This document shows, piece by piece, positions 28,984 through 38,021 of a DNA stretch of 64,000 nucleotides. A program made the translations under genes and the position numbers. Source of the DNA: Enterococcus dongliensis (GTDB taxonomy: Bacteria; Bacillota; Bacilli; Lactobacillales; Enterococcaceae); assembly GCF_005405225.1 (NCBI RefSeq), contig NZ_BJDQ01000005.1, positions 1 through 64,000 of the forward strand, in the 5' to 3' direction. Each line of letters begins with the position of its first letter. Positions within the stretch are counted from its first letter, which is position 1. A model generated the notes under the pieces. It was not told where the DNA came from and made no database searches. It saw nothing but the letters and a program-made list of their open reading frames with translations.

Positions 28984-30354
28984 TTAACGAAAGACTTTTC
29001 TTAATGTTTCTGCTAAAGTCGCCACCGGGATCAATTCGATTCCTTTAGGTGGTTTCCAATCGCCCATATTGTTCTTAGGTAGATAGATTTTTTTAAAACC
29101 TAACTTAGCTGCTTCTTTGATTCGTTGTTCGACACTGCTGACTCGGCGGATCTCACCCGTTAGGCCAATTTCACCAATAAAGCATTCAGTCGCTTCAGTC
29201 CCTTTTTCTTTGTAACTAGAAGCGATCGCCACTGCAACAGCTAAATCGATAGCTGGTTCATTCAGCTTTACACCACCGGCAGCTTTTAAGTAGGCATCTT
29301 GATTTTGGAGCAATAAACCCGCACGTTTTTCTAAGACTGCCATAATCAAAGATACCCGATTGAAATCTAGTCCTGTCGTTGTTCGTTTGGCATTACCAAA
29401 AACAGTCGGTGTCACCAAAGCTTGCACCTCAACTAAAATCGGCCGACTGCCTTCCATCGCTACGACGATGGCCGATCCTGTCGCTCCTTCTAAACGTTCT
29501 TCTAAAAAAACTTGCGAAGGATTGGCGACTTCGACTAACCCCTGTTCGCGCATTTCGAAGATGCCTAACTCATTCGTAGAACCAAAACGGTTTTTTACAG
29601 CCCGTAAAATTCGAAAACTGTGGTGTTTTTCTCCTTCAAAATATAAAACAGTATCAACCATATGTTCTAGCATACGCGGTCCAGCGATATTTCCTTCTTT
29701 TGTTACATGACCGACAATGAAAATTGCGATACCATTCGTTTTTGCCAGCTTCAATAATTCTGCAGTCGTTTCACGAACTTGGCTGACCGAACCAGCAACA
29801 CTAGAAATATCCGGCTGCGTCATCGTTTGGATTGAATCAATAATCACATAATCTGGCTTTAGATTTTCGATTGTCCGACTGATTTCACCCATATCTGTTT
29901 CTGCGTATAAATAAAAATCAGTCTCACTAGAACCTAACCGCTCTGCTCGCAATTTTATTTGCTGAGCACTTTCTTCCCCGGAAACATATAAAACTGTACC
30001 GCCAGTTGCGGCTAATTGATGGGATACTTGCAACAGCAGCGTAGATTTTCCGATACCAGGATCGCCGCCGATCAGTACCAATGAACCTGGAACTACACCG
30101 CCGCCTAAAACTCGATTTAATTCGACCAGTTCCGTTTGAACACGTGTTTCTTTTTTAAAGACGACATCTTTTAATTTAGTCGGCTGTGCCCGTTCACCAG
30201 TCAAACTAACCCGATTCCGCCGATCTTCTGTATTTTGTTCAACTTCTTCCACCATTGTATTCCAATTGCCGCAGTTAGGACATCGGCCTAAATACTTAGG
30301 CGAAACATAACCGCATTCTTGGCAGATAAATTGTGTCTTGGTTTTTTTGGCCAA
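28984..30354 (-). CDS. radA: DNA repair protein RadA
   Basis: Hexameric ATPase of branch migration and recombination, 456 residues. Zinc finger C11/C14/C25/C28, Walker [11 protein letters not shown] at 96-105, the RadA-specific KNRFG motif in [13 protein letters not shown], and a C-terminal Lon-protease-like domain (about 300-456; [10 protein letters not shown]). Second gene of dut-radA-yacL. Confidence 0.96.
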   Translation of the reverse strand: MAKKTKTQFICQECGYVSPKYLGRCPNCGNWNTMVEEVEQNTEDRRNRVSLTGERAQPTKLKDVVFKKETRVQTELVELNRVLGGGVVPGSLVLIGGDPGIGKSTLLLQVSHQLAATGGTVLYVSGEESAQQIKLRAERLGSSETDFYLYAETDMGEISRTIENLKPDYVIIDSIQTMTQPDISSVAGSVSQVRETTAELLKLAKTNGIAIFIVGHVTKEGNIAGPRMLEHMVDTVLYFEGEKHHSFRILRAVKNRFGSTNELGIFEMREQGLVEVANPSQVFLEERLEGATGSAIVVAMEGSRPILVEVQALVTPTVFGNAKRTTTGLDFNRVSLIMAVLEKRAGLLLQNQDAYLKAAGGVKLNEPAIDLAVAVAIASSYKEKGTEATECFIGEIGLTGEIRRVSSVEQRIKEAAKLGFKKIYLPKNNMGDWKPPKGIELIPVATLAETLRKVFR

Positions 30355-30384
30355 AACATTCGCCTCACTTGTTTGAATAATTTT

Positions 30385-30891
30385 TTATTGCTTATCTGAA
30401 GAACCAAAGCCACCAGTTCGCTCAATCACGGCTTCATCGTTATCGGCTTTTAAAAACGGCAAAAAGACCCCTTGACCGATCCGTTCGCCTTTTTTGATTT
30501 GAACATCGGTCAAACCAAAGTTTGAAAATTGAAACATGATGTGGCCTTCGTTATCCGCATTATTATAATAATCGCTATCAATCACACCTACACCGTTACT
30601 CAAGGTCAAAAAACGCTTCAGCGGATTGCTTGAACGATTGGCTAGCTGCAAGTATTCCTCCTGACCCATGTACGCTTTAATTCCTGTAGGAACTAAAACC
30701 GGTTTGACGATTTTTTCAGCAACTGCTGAATTTTTTGAAAAATGTTGGATGATTTGTTTCCAAATTGCTGGAATTACGATATCTTCTGCAGCTTCAAAAT
30801 CATAACCTGCCGCATTTTTCGTTGCTCTTTTTGGCAAATGGATTGCCTTATCTTGATAAGCTGTAATTACTTCAAAACCTCGTTTTTTCAT
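30385..30891 (-). CDS. dut: dUTP diphosphatase
   Basis: Hydrolyses dUTP to dUMP, keeping uracil out of DNA and feeding thymidylate synthesis. 168 residues from the ATG at 30891 (AAAGGAG upstream). Trimeric dUTPase motifs: KNAAGYDFEA (1), RSSNPLKR (2), NGVGVIDSDYYN (3), and the C-terminal ERTGGFGSSD (5). An unusual stretch between motifs 1 and 2 (about 45-75, IPAIWKQIIQHFSKNSAVAEK) makes it longer than the classical 145-150 residue enzymes, a form seen in other enterococci and lactobacilli as far as I recall. Confidence 0.9.
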   Translation of the reverse strand: MKKRGFEVITAYQDKAIHLPKRATKNAAGYDFEAAEDIVIPAIWKQIIQHFSKNSAVAEKIVKPVLVPTGIKAYMGQEEYLQLANRSSNPLKRFLTLSNGVGVIDSDYYNNADNEGHIMFQFSNFGLTDVQIKKGERIGQGVFLPFLKADNDEAVIERTGGFGSSDKQ

Positions 30892-31000
30892 CTCAAACTC
30901 CTTTGTGAAATATATTGCTATTCTACCATAGAGCAAGCAGCACTTCGAAAATCTTTTACGAAAACTCTATGGAAATTTAATGAATTTTCTGCGGGTAAAA

Positions 31001-32800
31001 TTATTTCTCACTGATTCGTTCATCCAGTGACGGTAAACGATTGATATAAATATCGATTCGTTTGGCATAAGAAGGATTATCCTTATATGTTCTGATTTGT
31101 TTTTGCAACGTTTTAAGATCATCCGTCACGATGCCATTGACATTCAGCGATACCATTCGATCCATCGCATCTGCATTGTTGACTGTCCAAGCATAGACAT
31201 CTTTTTTCCCCTGATGGGCGCGTTGGACAAAATCTCCTGTCAAAGTTGTCTCTTCCATCGTATATCCATTGGCCGATGTTTGGGGGAAGACTAAATTATA
31301 CGGCAAGATATAGCTGACATACAATTTAGGTGCTTTTTGTTTTAATCCAGTCACAACTTCATAATCCAACGAGTGAATCCGATGATGATGAGTCAAGATG
31401 GTTTGCTGGTACTTCTTGATAAATCGATCCAACATCCGCTTAGAATCGGCAGAAGTTGTTTTAATCTCGATCAATAACTTTTGTTGGTGTTTATTGGCAA
31501 AAGCCAAATAATCATCAAAACTTGCAATCGGCGCAACATGTCCATTTTCAACTGCTTGAATCGTTTGCAGCTGACTTAATGTCAGATCATGAGTAGTTTT
31601 ATCTTCTCCTGTTAATTTTTTTAAGTTCTCATCGTGAAAAACAACAAATTGATGATCTTTGGTTTCTTGAACATCCATTTCGATATAATCAGGTTTTTCT
31701 TGGATCGTTGCAGCCATTGCAGGAATCGTATTTTGTACACCATTGCCATTGTCCACACCGCGATGAGAAATAGTTAGCGGGATGGAATCATTTAATCCAG
31801 ATAAATAAAGAACATTGTTAAACAGCAACGAACCACCAAAGAAAATACACAAGATGACCGCGGCTATTCGTGTCCACAAACTAGGGCGAATCATTTGCAA
31901 CGGACGTTCGCCACTAATTACTAGAGGATAAAATTTTTGAACTAAGATACTAAAATACAACACCGTCGCCCAAGCTAGCGTCAATTGACTAAAAAATTGG
32001 ATACCCGTCAGTGTTACCATTGCACCGACTGCAGGAAACGGACGAGGCAGCAGATCCAAAACAGCTTGTAATACAAAACTTACCCCATAACCTATATAAG
32101 AAACTACGGTTAAAAAGATCGTTAAGATAAAGATCCGCCAAGCATAATGCCAAAAACGATGATACGTCAGTGCCAAACTTTTAGCGACCGCTTGTTTAGG
32201 AGATTGATCAGAAAAAATCATCAAGGGGAGGACAAACAATAGTCGAATTCCGATATAGGTGACTACTAATGACGCAAACAATAACAATAGCAGAAACAAT
32301 AGATTCTCACTTAGATAGTCTAAAATAAAGACCGGAATCGTGACTTTACTCAGCAATGGTGTGCGAAAGATTGCATTAGCAAACGGCAGGATCAATAAAA
32401 AATAAAATAGAAAGAAAAAGAACGTTCCAGGACGTAAGTGCCGCATGTGATACAAAGACTGCTTAAAAAGCTCCCACAACGAACGATCTTCTTTCGTTTG
32501 AATACTTTTGATCCCAAATAATTGAAACGTGAATTGCAAAAAAATCAGTGTCAACACTAAGGCTAATAGCAACAATAAAGCCGCTAGAACAGCAGGATGC
32601 CGGGTGAAAATCATTAAGATATTCGTATTTGAAACATAAGGGATCTCCCCTTGTTTTAAAATAAATGCGATCAAAAACTGAACACAAGGAATAACTACCA
32701 TTTCTAAAACAATATTCGTGCCAACAATCAAAAGAATGTAACTTCCCCAATGGCGTAAAAACTCTCTTGAATAGGTAAAGAAAAAACGTAGTGAAGACAT
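31001..32800 (-). CDS. Membrane-anchored glycerophosphodiester phosphodiesterase
   Basis: 599 residues. The first 340 residues contain about eight hydrophobic helices (glycerophosphoryl diester phosphodiesterase membrane domain); about 345-585 is the GDPD TIM barrel, with SHRGVDNGNGVQNTIPA (catalytic His-Arg and downstream Glu) and EMDVQETKDHQFVVFHDENLKKLTG (Glu, Asp and second His). Likely hydrolyses glycerophosphodiesters from lipid or teichoic acid turnover at the outer face. RBS AAAGGAGGGAC. Not evidently operonic with its neighbours. Confidence 0.92.
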   Translation of the reverse strand: MSSLRFFFTYSREFLRHWGSYILLIVGTNIVLEMVVIPCVQFLIAFILKQGEIPYVSNTNILMIFTRHPAVLAALLLLLALVLTLIFLQFTFQLFGIKSIQTKEDRSLWELFKQSLYHMRHLRPGTFFFFLFYFLLILPFANAIFRTPLLSKVTIPVFILDYLSENLLFLLLLLFASLVVTYIGIRLLFVLPLMIFSDQSPKQAVAKSLALTYHRFWHYAWRIFILTIFLTVVSYIGYGVSFVLQAVLDLLPRPFPAVGAMVTLTGIQFFSQLTLAWATVLYFSILVQKFYPLVISGERPLQMIRPSLWTRIAAVILCIFFGGSLLFNNVLYLSGLNDSIPLTISHRGVDNGNGVQNTIPAMAATIQEKPDYIEMDVQETKDHQFVVFHDENLKKLTGEDKTTHDLTLSQLQTIQAVENGHVAPIASFDDYLAFANKHQQKLLIEIKTTSADSKRMLDRFIKKYQQTILTHHHRIHSLDYEVVTGLKQKAPKLYVSYILPYNLVFPQTSANGYTMEETTLTGDFVQRAHQGKKDVYAWTVNNADAMDRMVSLNVNGIVTDDLKTLQKQIRTYKDNPSYAKRIDIYINRLPSLDERISEK

Positions 32801-32829
32801 CTCTTGTCCCTCCTTTCAAATGAACAAAA

Positions 32830-32856
32830 ATCGGACACAAAAATTATGTGTCCGAT
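32830..32856 (-). terminator. Hairpin at the end of the CDF transporter gene
   Basis: 10-bp perfect arms 32830-32839 and 32847-32856 around a 7-base loop containing the CDF stop codon; an A run precedes it on plus, giving only a short T tract on minus. Confidence 0.65.
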
Positions 32857-33800
32857 TGATTTTGCCGTTTCCGATCATAGTCAGGATCGAACTCGTCGGT
32901 CTCGATATAAATATACGCCTTTTTATCTGGCAACGCTCGACGAATCACCCGTTCAATCTGATTGACTACGTCATAACTAACACCTTCATACGAATCTGCA
33001 ATATCGATCTTAGCTGCGATCATGACTTCAGTCGGGCCTAAATGAACTGTTTTAATATCAATCACTTTCTTCACTTCAACCCGTTTAAAGGCATTTTCGA
33101 TTTTCAACAAATCATTTTTAGAAACACTTTCGCCGATGATCAAGCTATAAAATTCACGCGCTAAGAAGATTGACGCAAACAATAACATCAACCCAATCAA
33201 TAACCCACTTAATGCATCAAACATTGGATTTCCCGTCACCATCGTCAACACTGTCCCGATCACTGCCAAGACTAAACCAATCACCGCACAGAAATCTTCT
33301 GTAAAAATAATCAAGATCTCACTGTGACGACTTTCATGCAAAAAACGAACCAATGATAATTTTTCCGTATTTAATTCCCGAATCTCTTTGATTGCCACTC
33401 GTAAAGAGCTACTTTCAACTAAGATCCCAAAAAGCAAAATCCCCAGTATAATCCACGGATTTGTGACTTCGTGGCTAGGATGAAACAACTTTTCCAACGC
33501 TTCCCAGATTCCTAACGCGCCCCCACCAAAAAATAGCATGGTCGCTACGATTGTACTAAAAAAATATTTTGCTCGTCCTTCGCCAAATTGATGCAGCTCA
33601 CTTTGCCCTCTGGCTGCCCGGCGATTGCCGAATAATAATAAAATTTGATTGCTGCAATCCACGACACTGTGGATACTTTCGTTCATCATCGCAGCACTGC
33701 CGCTAAGCATATATCCGATGAATTTGCTGATCGCCACTAGTACATTGGCTAACAACGCTGCCAACACCGCCACCGATCCTTGCGTTTTTTTCTCTTCCAT
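32844..33800 (-). CDS. Cation diffusion facilitator family transporter
   Basis: 318 residues. Proton-coupled divalent metal exporter fold: six hydrophobic segments between about 12 and 215 and a cytosolic domain at about 220-300. TM2 metal-site sequence ESIHSVVDCSNQILLL shows the expected H/D pair (HxxxD), TM5 site reads FDALSGLLIGLML. The substrate (Zn, Mn or other) cannot be told. I favour the ATG at 33800; a GTG at 33809 also exists close to the AGGAAG. A MntE/FieF-like role in metal efflux is plausible. Confidence 0.88.
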   Translation of the reverse strand: MEEKKTQGSVAVLAALLANVLVAISKFIGYMLSGSAAMMNESIHSVVDCSNQILLLFGNRRAARGQSELHQFGEGRAKYFFSTIVATMLFFGGGALGIWEALEKLFHPSHEVTNPWIILGILLFGILVESSSLRVAIKEIRELNTEKLSLVRFLHESRHSEILIIFTEDFCAVIGLVLAVIGTVLTMVTGNPMFDALSGLLIGLMLLFASIFLAREFYSLIIGESVSKNDLLKIENAFKRVEVKKVIDIKTVHLGPTEVMIAAKIDIADSYEGVSYDVVNQIERVIRRALPDKKAYIYIETDEFDPDYDRKRQNQSDT

Positions 33801-34067
33801 GTTGTTCACTCACTTCCTACTTATGCCCTCTATTATAAAACAGAAAAGAGAAATCTTAAAAGCAAAGCCCTTTAAATAAGTCATTTAATGGATGGAATAA
33901 AAAATAAAAGATTTTCAGCGTCATCGTTTCGATTATTAACTTTTTAAATCACATCATTTTAGCCAAAAATTTGTGTCTGTCATTTAACTGATCCTTCTCT
34001 TTATGAAATATTTACTGACGGTATCAATATAGATACGCCTAAAGTCGGATGAATCCAGTCAGAGATT

Positions 34068-34076
34068 TGCTATAAT
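34068..34076 (+). promoter_or_regulatory. Extended -10 promoter for the small zinc-ribbon gene
   Basis: TGCTATAAT at 34068-34076 is an extended -10 box, 29 bp before the ATG at 34105. The -35 region is poor. The rest of the 33801-34067 gap shows nothing recognisable. Confidence 0.6.
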
Positions 34077-34104
34077 CGAATTAACCAAGAGGAGCGTGAA
34101 AAGG

Positions 34105-34320
34105 ATGGAACGGAAACAATATATTTGTACTAAATGTGGCGGACAACACTACACTTCTGATCAGTTCCAAGCAACTGGTGGAAATTTCGCAAAAATTTTT
34201 GATGTCCAAAACAAAAAATTTACTACGATCAGCTGCACCCGTTGCGGCTATACTGAGCTTTATCGTGATACAACGTCTGATGGATGGAATATTCTTGATT
34301 TTCTAATGGGTGGAAACTAG
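34105..34320 (+). CDS. Small zinc-ribbon protein
   Basis: 71 residues with two CxxC knuckles: YICTKCGG at the N-terminus and ISCTRCGY at about 47-54, followed by ELYRD. It belongs to the small nucleic-acid-binding zinc-ribbon family (DUF2082-like) found widely in Firmicutes, of unknown role. AAGAGGAG lies 10 bases before the ATG at 34105; a GTG at 34096 would overlap it. Monocistronic. Confidence 0.8.
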   Translation: MERKQYICTKCGGQHYTSDQFQATGGNFAKIFDVQNKKFTTISCTRCGYTELYRDTTSDGWNILDFLMGGN

Positions 34321-34469
34321 AAAAAAACGGTTTTTAGAAAGTGGCTTTTGGGGGTGGAGTAATCCGCTCCCTTTTTTCAAGTTATCTGAGTCTCTTACAA
34401 AATAAGCAAGAAAAATTTGAGAAAAAGCGGTATACTACAGATTGAACACAAATGAAGGAGAAAAATACG

Positions 34470-34748
34470 ATGGATTCAATTATTTGTATCGTTCTGGGCA
34501 TGTTATTTGCAAACGGGGTCCCACACTTTATTAAAGGAATCACTGCTGAAAAATGGGCTGTCCCTTGGAAAAAACTGGCTTCTGCGCCGATAAATGTTTT
34601 ATGGGGCGTTACAAATTGGCTCGTGGCAGTGATGATCTATGCACTCTTCAAACCAGATGTGAACAGTTTTGATGCCGCTTGTTTCGTAATTGGTATGGGT
34701 ATTGCTGGTTATTACCTTGCCTTACATTGGTCAGAAAAATTATCATAA
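34470..34748 (+). CDS. Small membrane protein of unknown function
   Basis: 92 residues from the ATG at 34470, which has GAAGGAG 9 bases upstream (an ATG at 34452 overlaps that site). Three hydrophobic segments: about 3-18 (IICIVLGMLFANGVPHF), 40-58 and 68-85. The N-terminal GMLFANGVPHFIKGI pattern recurs in small bacterial membrane proteins I cannot name. A TATACT -10 box is at 34431-34436. Its terminator palindrome was the target of the adjacent IS. Confidence 0.75.
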   Translation: MDSIICIVLGMLFANGVPHFIKGITAEKWAVPWKKLASAPINVLWGVTNWLVAVMIYALFKPDVNSFDAACFVIGMGIAGYYLALHWSEKLS

Positions 34749-34754
34749 ATAAAA

Positions 34755-34778
34755 AGGAATGCCTCATGAGGCATTCCT
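34755..34778. repeat. Left copy of 24-bp palindromic target duplication (terminator stem-loop)
   Basis: A self-complementary 24-bp sequence with the core GCCTCATGAGGC, identical to 36305-36328. An A tract precedes it. Before insertion a single copy, with A run on one side and T run on the other, would have been the shared terminator of the converging genes at 34470 and 37877. Confidence 0.85.
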
Positions 34779-34784
34779 CAGACT

Positions 34785-34840
34785 GTAGACAAAAGCTGTT
34801 CCAAACTCGTAATTCCGAGTTTGGAACAGCTTTTGTCTAC
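34785..34840. repeat. Long perfect hairpin at the left IS end
   Basis: Arms of 25 bp (34785-34809 and 34816-34840) with a 6-base loop. It includes most of the left terminal repeat and lies just after the transposase stop (34847). It can act as a terminator-like or ribosome-blocking structure against transcription entering the element, or be a transposase recognition feature. Confidence 0.8.
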
Positions 34841-34846
34841 TTCGTT

Positions 34847-36214
34847 TCAAAATTTTGGACAAAAAAATAAAGGCTTCTTGCCTTTCCATAGCCAGGTGGC
34901 TAATTTCTTTAAATTCATTGCAGCAAACACCAGCATCGTATGCGTCGCGACTTTTTCCAAGCTTCGATACTTGGTCCAACGCATCCCATGCTTCTCTTTT
35001 GCATCCGCAAATATTCGTTCAATCGTTTGTTTCCGTTTTTTGTAAATCAATTTATTTCGATCCGTTAGTCGAAGATGTTCCGCTTCATCCATTAAATCTC
35101 CCCAAACATGTCTCGTGATGACTCGTTGGTGATTTTTACTTTTCGTACACTTTTTTAGCATCGGGCAGTTTATACATTCTTTTGGATTGGATTTGTATTC
35201 TCGATAGCCGTCTCGAGTGACCGTTGAAAAATCGAGCATTTGATCCTACGGACAAAGATAACAATCAAAATACTCGTCGTAGAGGAACTCGTTTTTGATA
35301 ATAGCCCCTTTGGGTCTTGAATAAGGTAAACAAGGACGAAGGTTCAAGTGAGTCAAAAAATGAACAAACTTAGGTGTCTTATACCCAGCATCAGCGACAA
35401 CACAGCTTATTTCAGGAAAAAGTCTCTTCGATTGTTTGACGAGTTGAAAGGCGACTTGGCTATCATGAATGTTTCCTGGCGTCACAATCGTACTAATGAT
35501 GAAGCCATTATCCTCACAAGCCGTGTGAGCAGAATACGCAAATTGTTTTTCTCGTTCACCTTTGACATAGTAGCCACTTTCAGGATCGGCCTTACTAATT
35601 TTTCGTTCTTTCAGCTTCACTTCTCTTTCTAGGCTCAAAGTAAAAGGGCGTTTTCCCGCTTCAATTCGTTGGCGATTGATCTCATCTTTTAATTCATCCT
35701 GATAGGCTTTCGCTTCATCATGGGTTATTTCCTTCGTAAACTTATGTTTATTGGCGTTGGCTTTAATGTGGGTAGAATCAAGATACAAATTATCCTCTGT
35801 TACAAAACCTGCTTTAACTGCTTGTTCTAAAATATAGGCAAAGATCTCCTCAAACAACGTCGTTTCTCTAAATCGGCGGACATAATTCTTTCCAAAAGTT
35901 GAGAAATGGGGGATTTTCTCCTCAAAGGAATAGCCTAAAAACCAGCGGTAAGCGACATTGGTGTCGACTTCCTTAATGGTTTGTCGCATGGAACGGATGC
36001 CGAATAAATACTGGATAAACACCAATTTGATCAGAATCACTGGATCGATACTTGGTCGACCTAAATCGGAGTAAGTGGCTTCTACGATTGGATAAATAAA
36101 TTCAAAATCAAGCGCGGCATCAATCTTTCGAACGAGATGATCTTGAGGAACCAGATCATCAATCGTGAGCATCGCAAATTGATTTCTACCGTTCGTATTG
36201 TTTTTAGACATCAT
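34847..36214 (-). pseudogene. Transposase of IS1182 family, interrupted by an amber codon
   Basis: The frame from the ATG at 36214 (AAGGAG upstream) encodes the IS1182/DDE-type transposase: N-terminal LVPQDHLVRKIDAALDFEF, then SIDPVILIKLVFIQYLFGIRSMRQ, LDSTHIKANANKHKF and a C-terminal half with REYKSNPKECINCPMLKKC and GMRWTKYRSLEKVATHTML. At 35246-35248 a TAG stops translation after YLCP, and the same frame continues directly with DQM and the rest to the TGA at 34847. A single C-to-T change from CAG would explain it. Unless the amber is read through, the element is non-autonomous. Confidence 0.88.
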
Positions 36215-36261
36215 AACTATCACTCCTTGTATTCGATTTCATAAATCTATTATAAAAGAAA

Positions 36262-36303
36262 AGACTGTAGACAGCATCCATAAATGGACTTTGTCTACAG
36301 TCT
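36262..36303. repeat. Hairpin at the right IS end
   Basis: 12-bp perfect arms 36262-36273 and 36292-36303 with an inner CCAT/ATGG pairing, covering the right terminal repeat. It lies upstream of the transposase start. Confidence 0.75.
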
Positions 36304-36304
36304 G

Positions 36305-36328
36305 AGGAATGCCTCATGAGGCATTCCT
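36305..36328. terminator. Right copy of the duplicated palindrome; functional terminator of the TcaA-like gene region
   Basis: Identical to 34755-34778 and followed by a T run on plus. On minus, the original A run is now at the left copy, so the termination efficiency for the gene ending at 36333 may have changed; the next minus-strand bases are the IS end. Confidence 0.7.
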
Positions 36329-36332
36329 TTTT

Positions 36333-37877
36333 TTAAGCATCCCCGCTATCGACTGTCTCGAAGTTTTCGACGCCGCCGAGATTATCAATCTGAAACTTGG
36401 CTTCGTCTTCGTTATAATACAGCGTAGCTTTTTTATAGCGGAACACTTGATTTACATCTGGGGTATCATCTTTGTAGATCGTATCGTAGTAGATTAAATA
36501 TTGAACAGTATAAGTATTTTTACCTGTTAGGCTGACTGTCTCTACTTTGGCTTGAGCATCGACTCGTAATTTTTTATCACTTGTCTTGATATCGTTGATG
36601 AATTTCTCAAAGTCTTTTTCATCAGTATTATCCAATCCATTGACAAAATACTCAGCCAAATCTCTTCTTTCTGTTGTCTCAAAATCACTGTAGGTTGAAG
36701 TATACGATGATAATTCACTATACAAATCATCTAAATAACTTTGAACATCTGCTTTTGTTTGAATCGCATCAAAATCTAGACTGATTTCTGAAGCATAACT
36801 ATCTGCATCATAATCATCTGCCAAATATTCATCAGCTGAGAGTTGATACGTATCAGTTTTTAACTGATCATTTGCTGTTTCATAGGCTAATTGTACTGCT
36901 AATCCTTGATGCCAGACGACATCTTTGATTTCTGCCTGACCATTTTGGATCGTCCCGACCTCTTTATCATTCAGTAAAACTTTCGCTCCGTCAATATTTG
37001 ACGTGACTTTGAAAGAAATCTTGTGCAAGTTGATTGTGACATGACTATCTGTTTCAAATTTTGGATTATGATAACGAATCAATTGTTGAGTAGCCACTGC
37101 TTTTTCATTATCTAACTTTCCTATAACTTGATAATTTCCCGGTGTTAGCGGGCCCCAAGTCGTTTGATAATCATGCCCTTTAGATATTGCCAGCTTTTTA
37201 TTATCTAATAATAGCTCCATATCGGCTTGATCAGTAGCAATCGTCAAATAGACTGGTTGAATGACCAATTGATAGCGTGGAAATAAGCCCCAAAATCGGC
37301 CTTTTCCCTGAACGGAGAAATCGGCTAATTGACTGGGATCATTTTTTAAATCAGCCAGAAATTCGGAAAAATCTTTTTTATGGGAATCTGCTTGATAATA
37401 GCTGATAAATTTTTTAAGATTTCCTGCTGATACTTTATAGTTAGGATCTTCTGAAGTGACGATTTCTGCGATTTTGCTTGGATCTTGCGTCTCAAAAACT
37501 TGTTCAAAACGATTTAATTGTTGTGGGTAACTGTAATAGTAACGACCAAATAAAAAGCCGCCGACGAACAACACCAACAAAAGCAAACCTGCTATAAGTC
37601 CATTTTTTTGTTTTTTTGATAACGATCGTTTGACTGGGCGAATTGGTCCCAGTGTATCTTTTAATGCATAGCCGCAACTAGTACAAAATTGGCTATCTGG
37701 CGGGATGATTGTTCCGCAATTAGGACAAAATTGTTTATTTGTAGAATTATTTTCTGAAGACTCTTTTTTCAACTCGATTGTTTCATTAAGGTCATCCATT
37801 TTAAATGCATTTCCACACTCTTCGCAAAAATGAGCATTTTCCAGATTTTTATGACCACATTGGAGACACTCTTTCAT
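36333..37877 (-). CDS. TcaA/YvbJ-like zinc-ribbon membrane protein
   Basis: 514 residues. Two zinc ribbons at the N-terminus (CLQCGHKNLENAHFCEECG at 4-22, CPNCGTIIPPDSQFCTSCG at 51-69), one membrane helix at about 90-112 (GLIAGLLLLVLFVGGFLFG), then a long extracytoplasmic part with repeated beta domains and a C-terminal domain (about 380-505). Architecture matches TcaA/YvbJ-type proteins of Firmicutes, linked to cell-envelope and glycopeptide response in staphylococci; function here is inferred only from that. Convergent with the 34470 gene across the IS. Confidence 0.8.
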   Translation of the reverse strand: MKECLQCGHKNLENAHFCEECGNAFKMDDLNETIELKKESSENNSTNKQFCPNCGTIIPPDSQFCTSCGYALKDTLGPIRPVKRSLSKKQKNGLIAGLLLLVLFVGGFLFGRYYYSYPQQLNRFEQVFETQDPSKIAEIVTSEDPNYKVSAGNLKKFISYYQADSHKKDFSEFLADLKNDPSQLADFSVQGKGRFWGLFPRYQLVIQPVYLTIATDQADMELLLDNKKLAISKGHDYQTTWGPLTPGNYQVIGKLDNEKAVATQQLIRYHNPKFETDSHVTINLHKISFKVTSNIDGAKVLLNDKEVGTIQNGQAEIKDVVWHQGLAVQLAYETANDQLKTDTYQLSADEYLADDYDADSYASEISLDFDAIQTKADVQSYLDDLYSELSSYTSTYSDFETTERRDLAEYFVNGLDNTDEKDFEKFINDIKTSDKKLRVDAQAKVETVSLTGKNTYTVQYLIYYDTIYKDDTPDVNQVFRYKKATLYYNEDEAKFQIDNLGGVENFETVDSGDA

Positions 37878-37984
37878 TTCTATCCACCCTGTTCTTCCAA
37901 CCTTATTTTACATCAACAATAATTTAAAAATTCTTTGTTAATTGTAGCAAATATAACGTAAAAAAAGGATAGTTTTTCTAAAAT

Positions 37985-38013
37985 AGGCACTTTCTCTGGC
38001 AGAGAAAGTGCCT
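37985..38013 (-). terminator. Hairpin after the SDR gene
   Basis: 13-bp perfect arms 37985-37997 and 38001-38013 with a 3-base loop, nine bases after the stop at 38022. The T tract on minus is short (ATTTTAG). Confidence 0.7.
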
Positions 38014-38021
38014 AAAAATTT

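Larger units (their letters stand above)
34779..36304 (-). mobile_element. IS1182-family-like insertion sequence
   Basis: 1526 bp, bounded by 15-bp perfect terminal inverted repeats beginning CAGACTGTAGACAAA (34779-34793; complement at 36290-36304) and by identical 24-bp direct repeats outside. It carries one transposase reading frame on minus, interrupted by an amber codon. Both ends form hairpins: a 25-bp perfect stem at 34785-34840 and 12-bp arms 36262-36273/36292-36303. The exact duplication indicates a simple, probably recent, transposition. Confidence 0.85.

Noticed and set aside
34764..34979. A 71-codon minus-strand frame across the left IS end
   Set aside because: It overlaps the transposase in another frame and runs through the hairpin; no ribosome site.
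34755..36328. Composite transposon or two ISs
   Set aside because: Only one transposase and one pair of terminal repeats are present.
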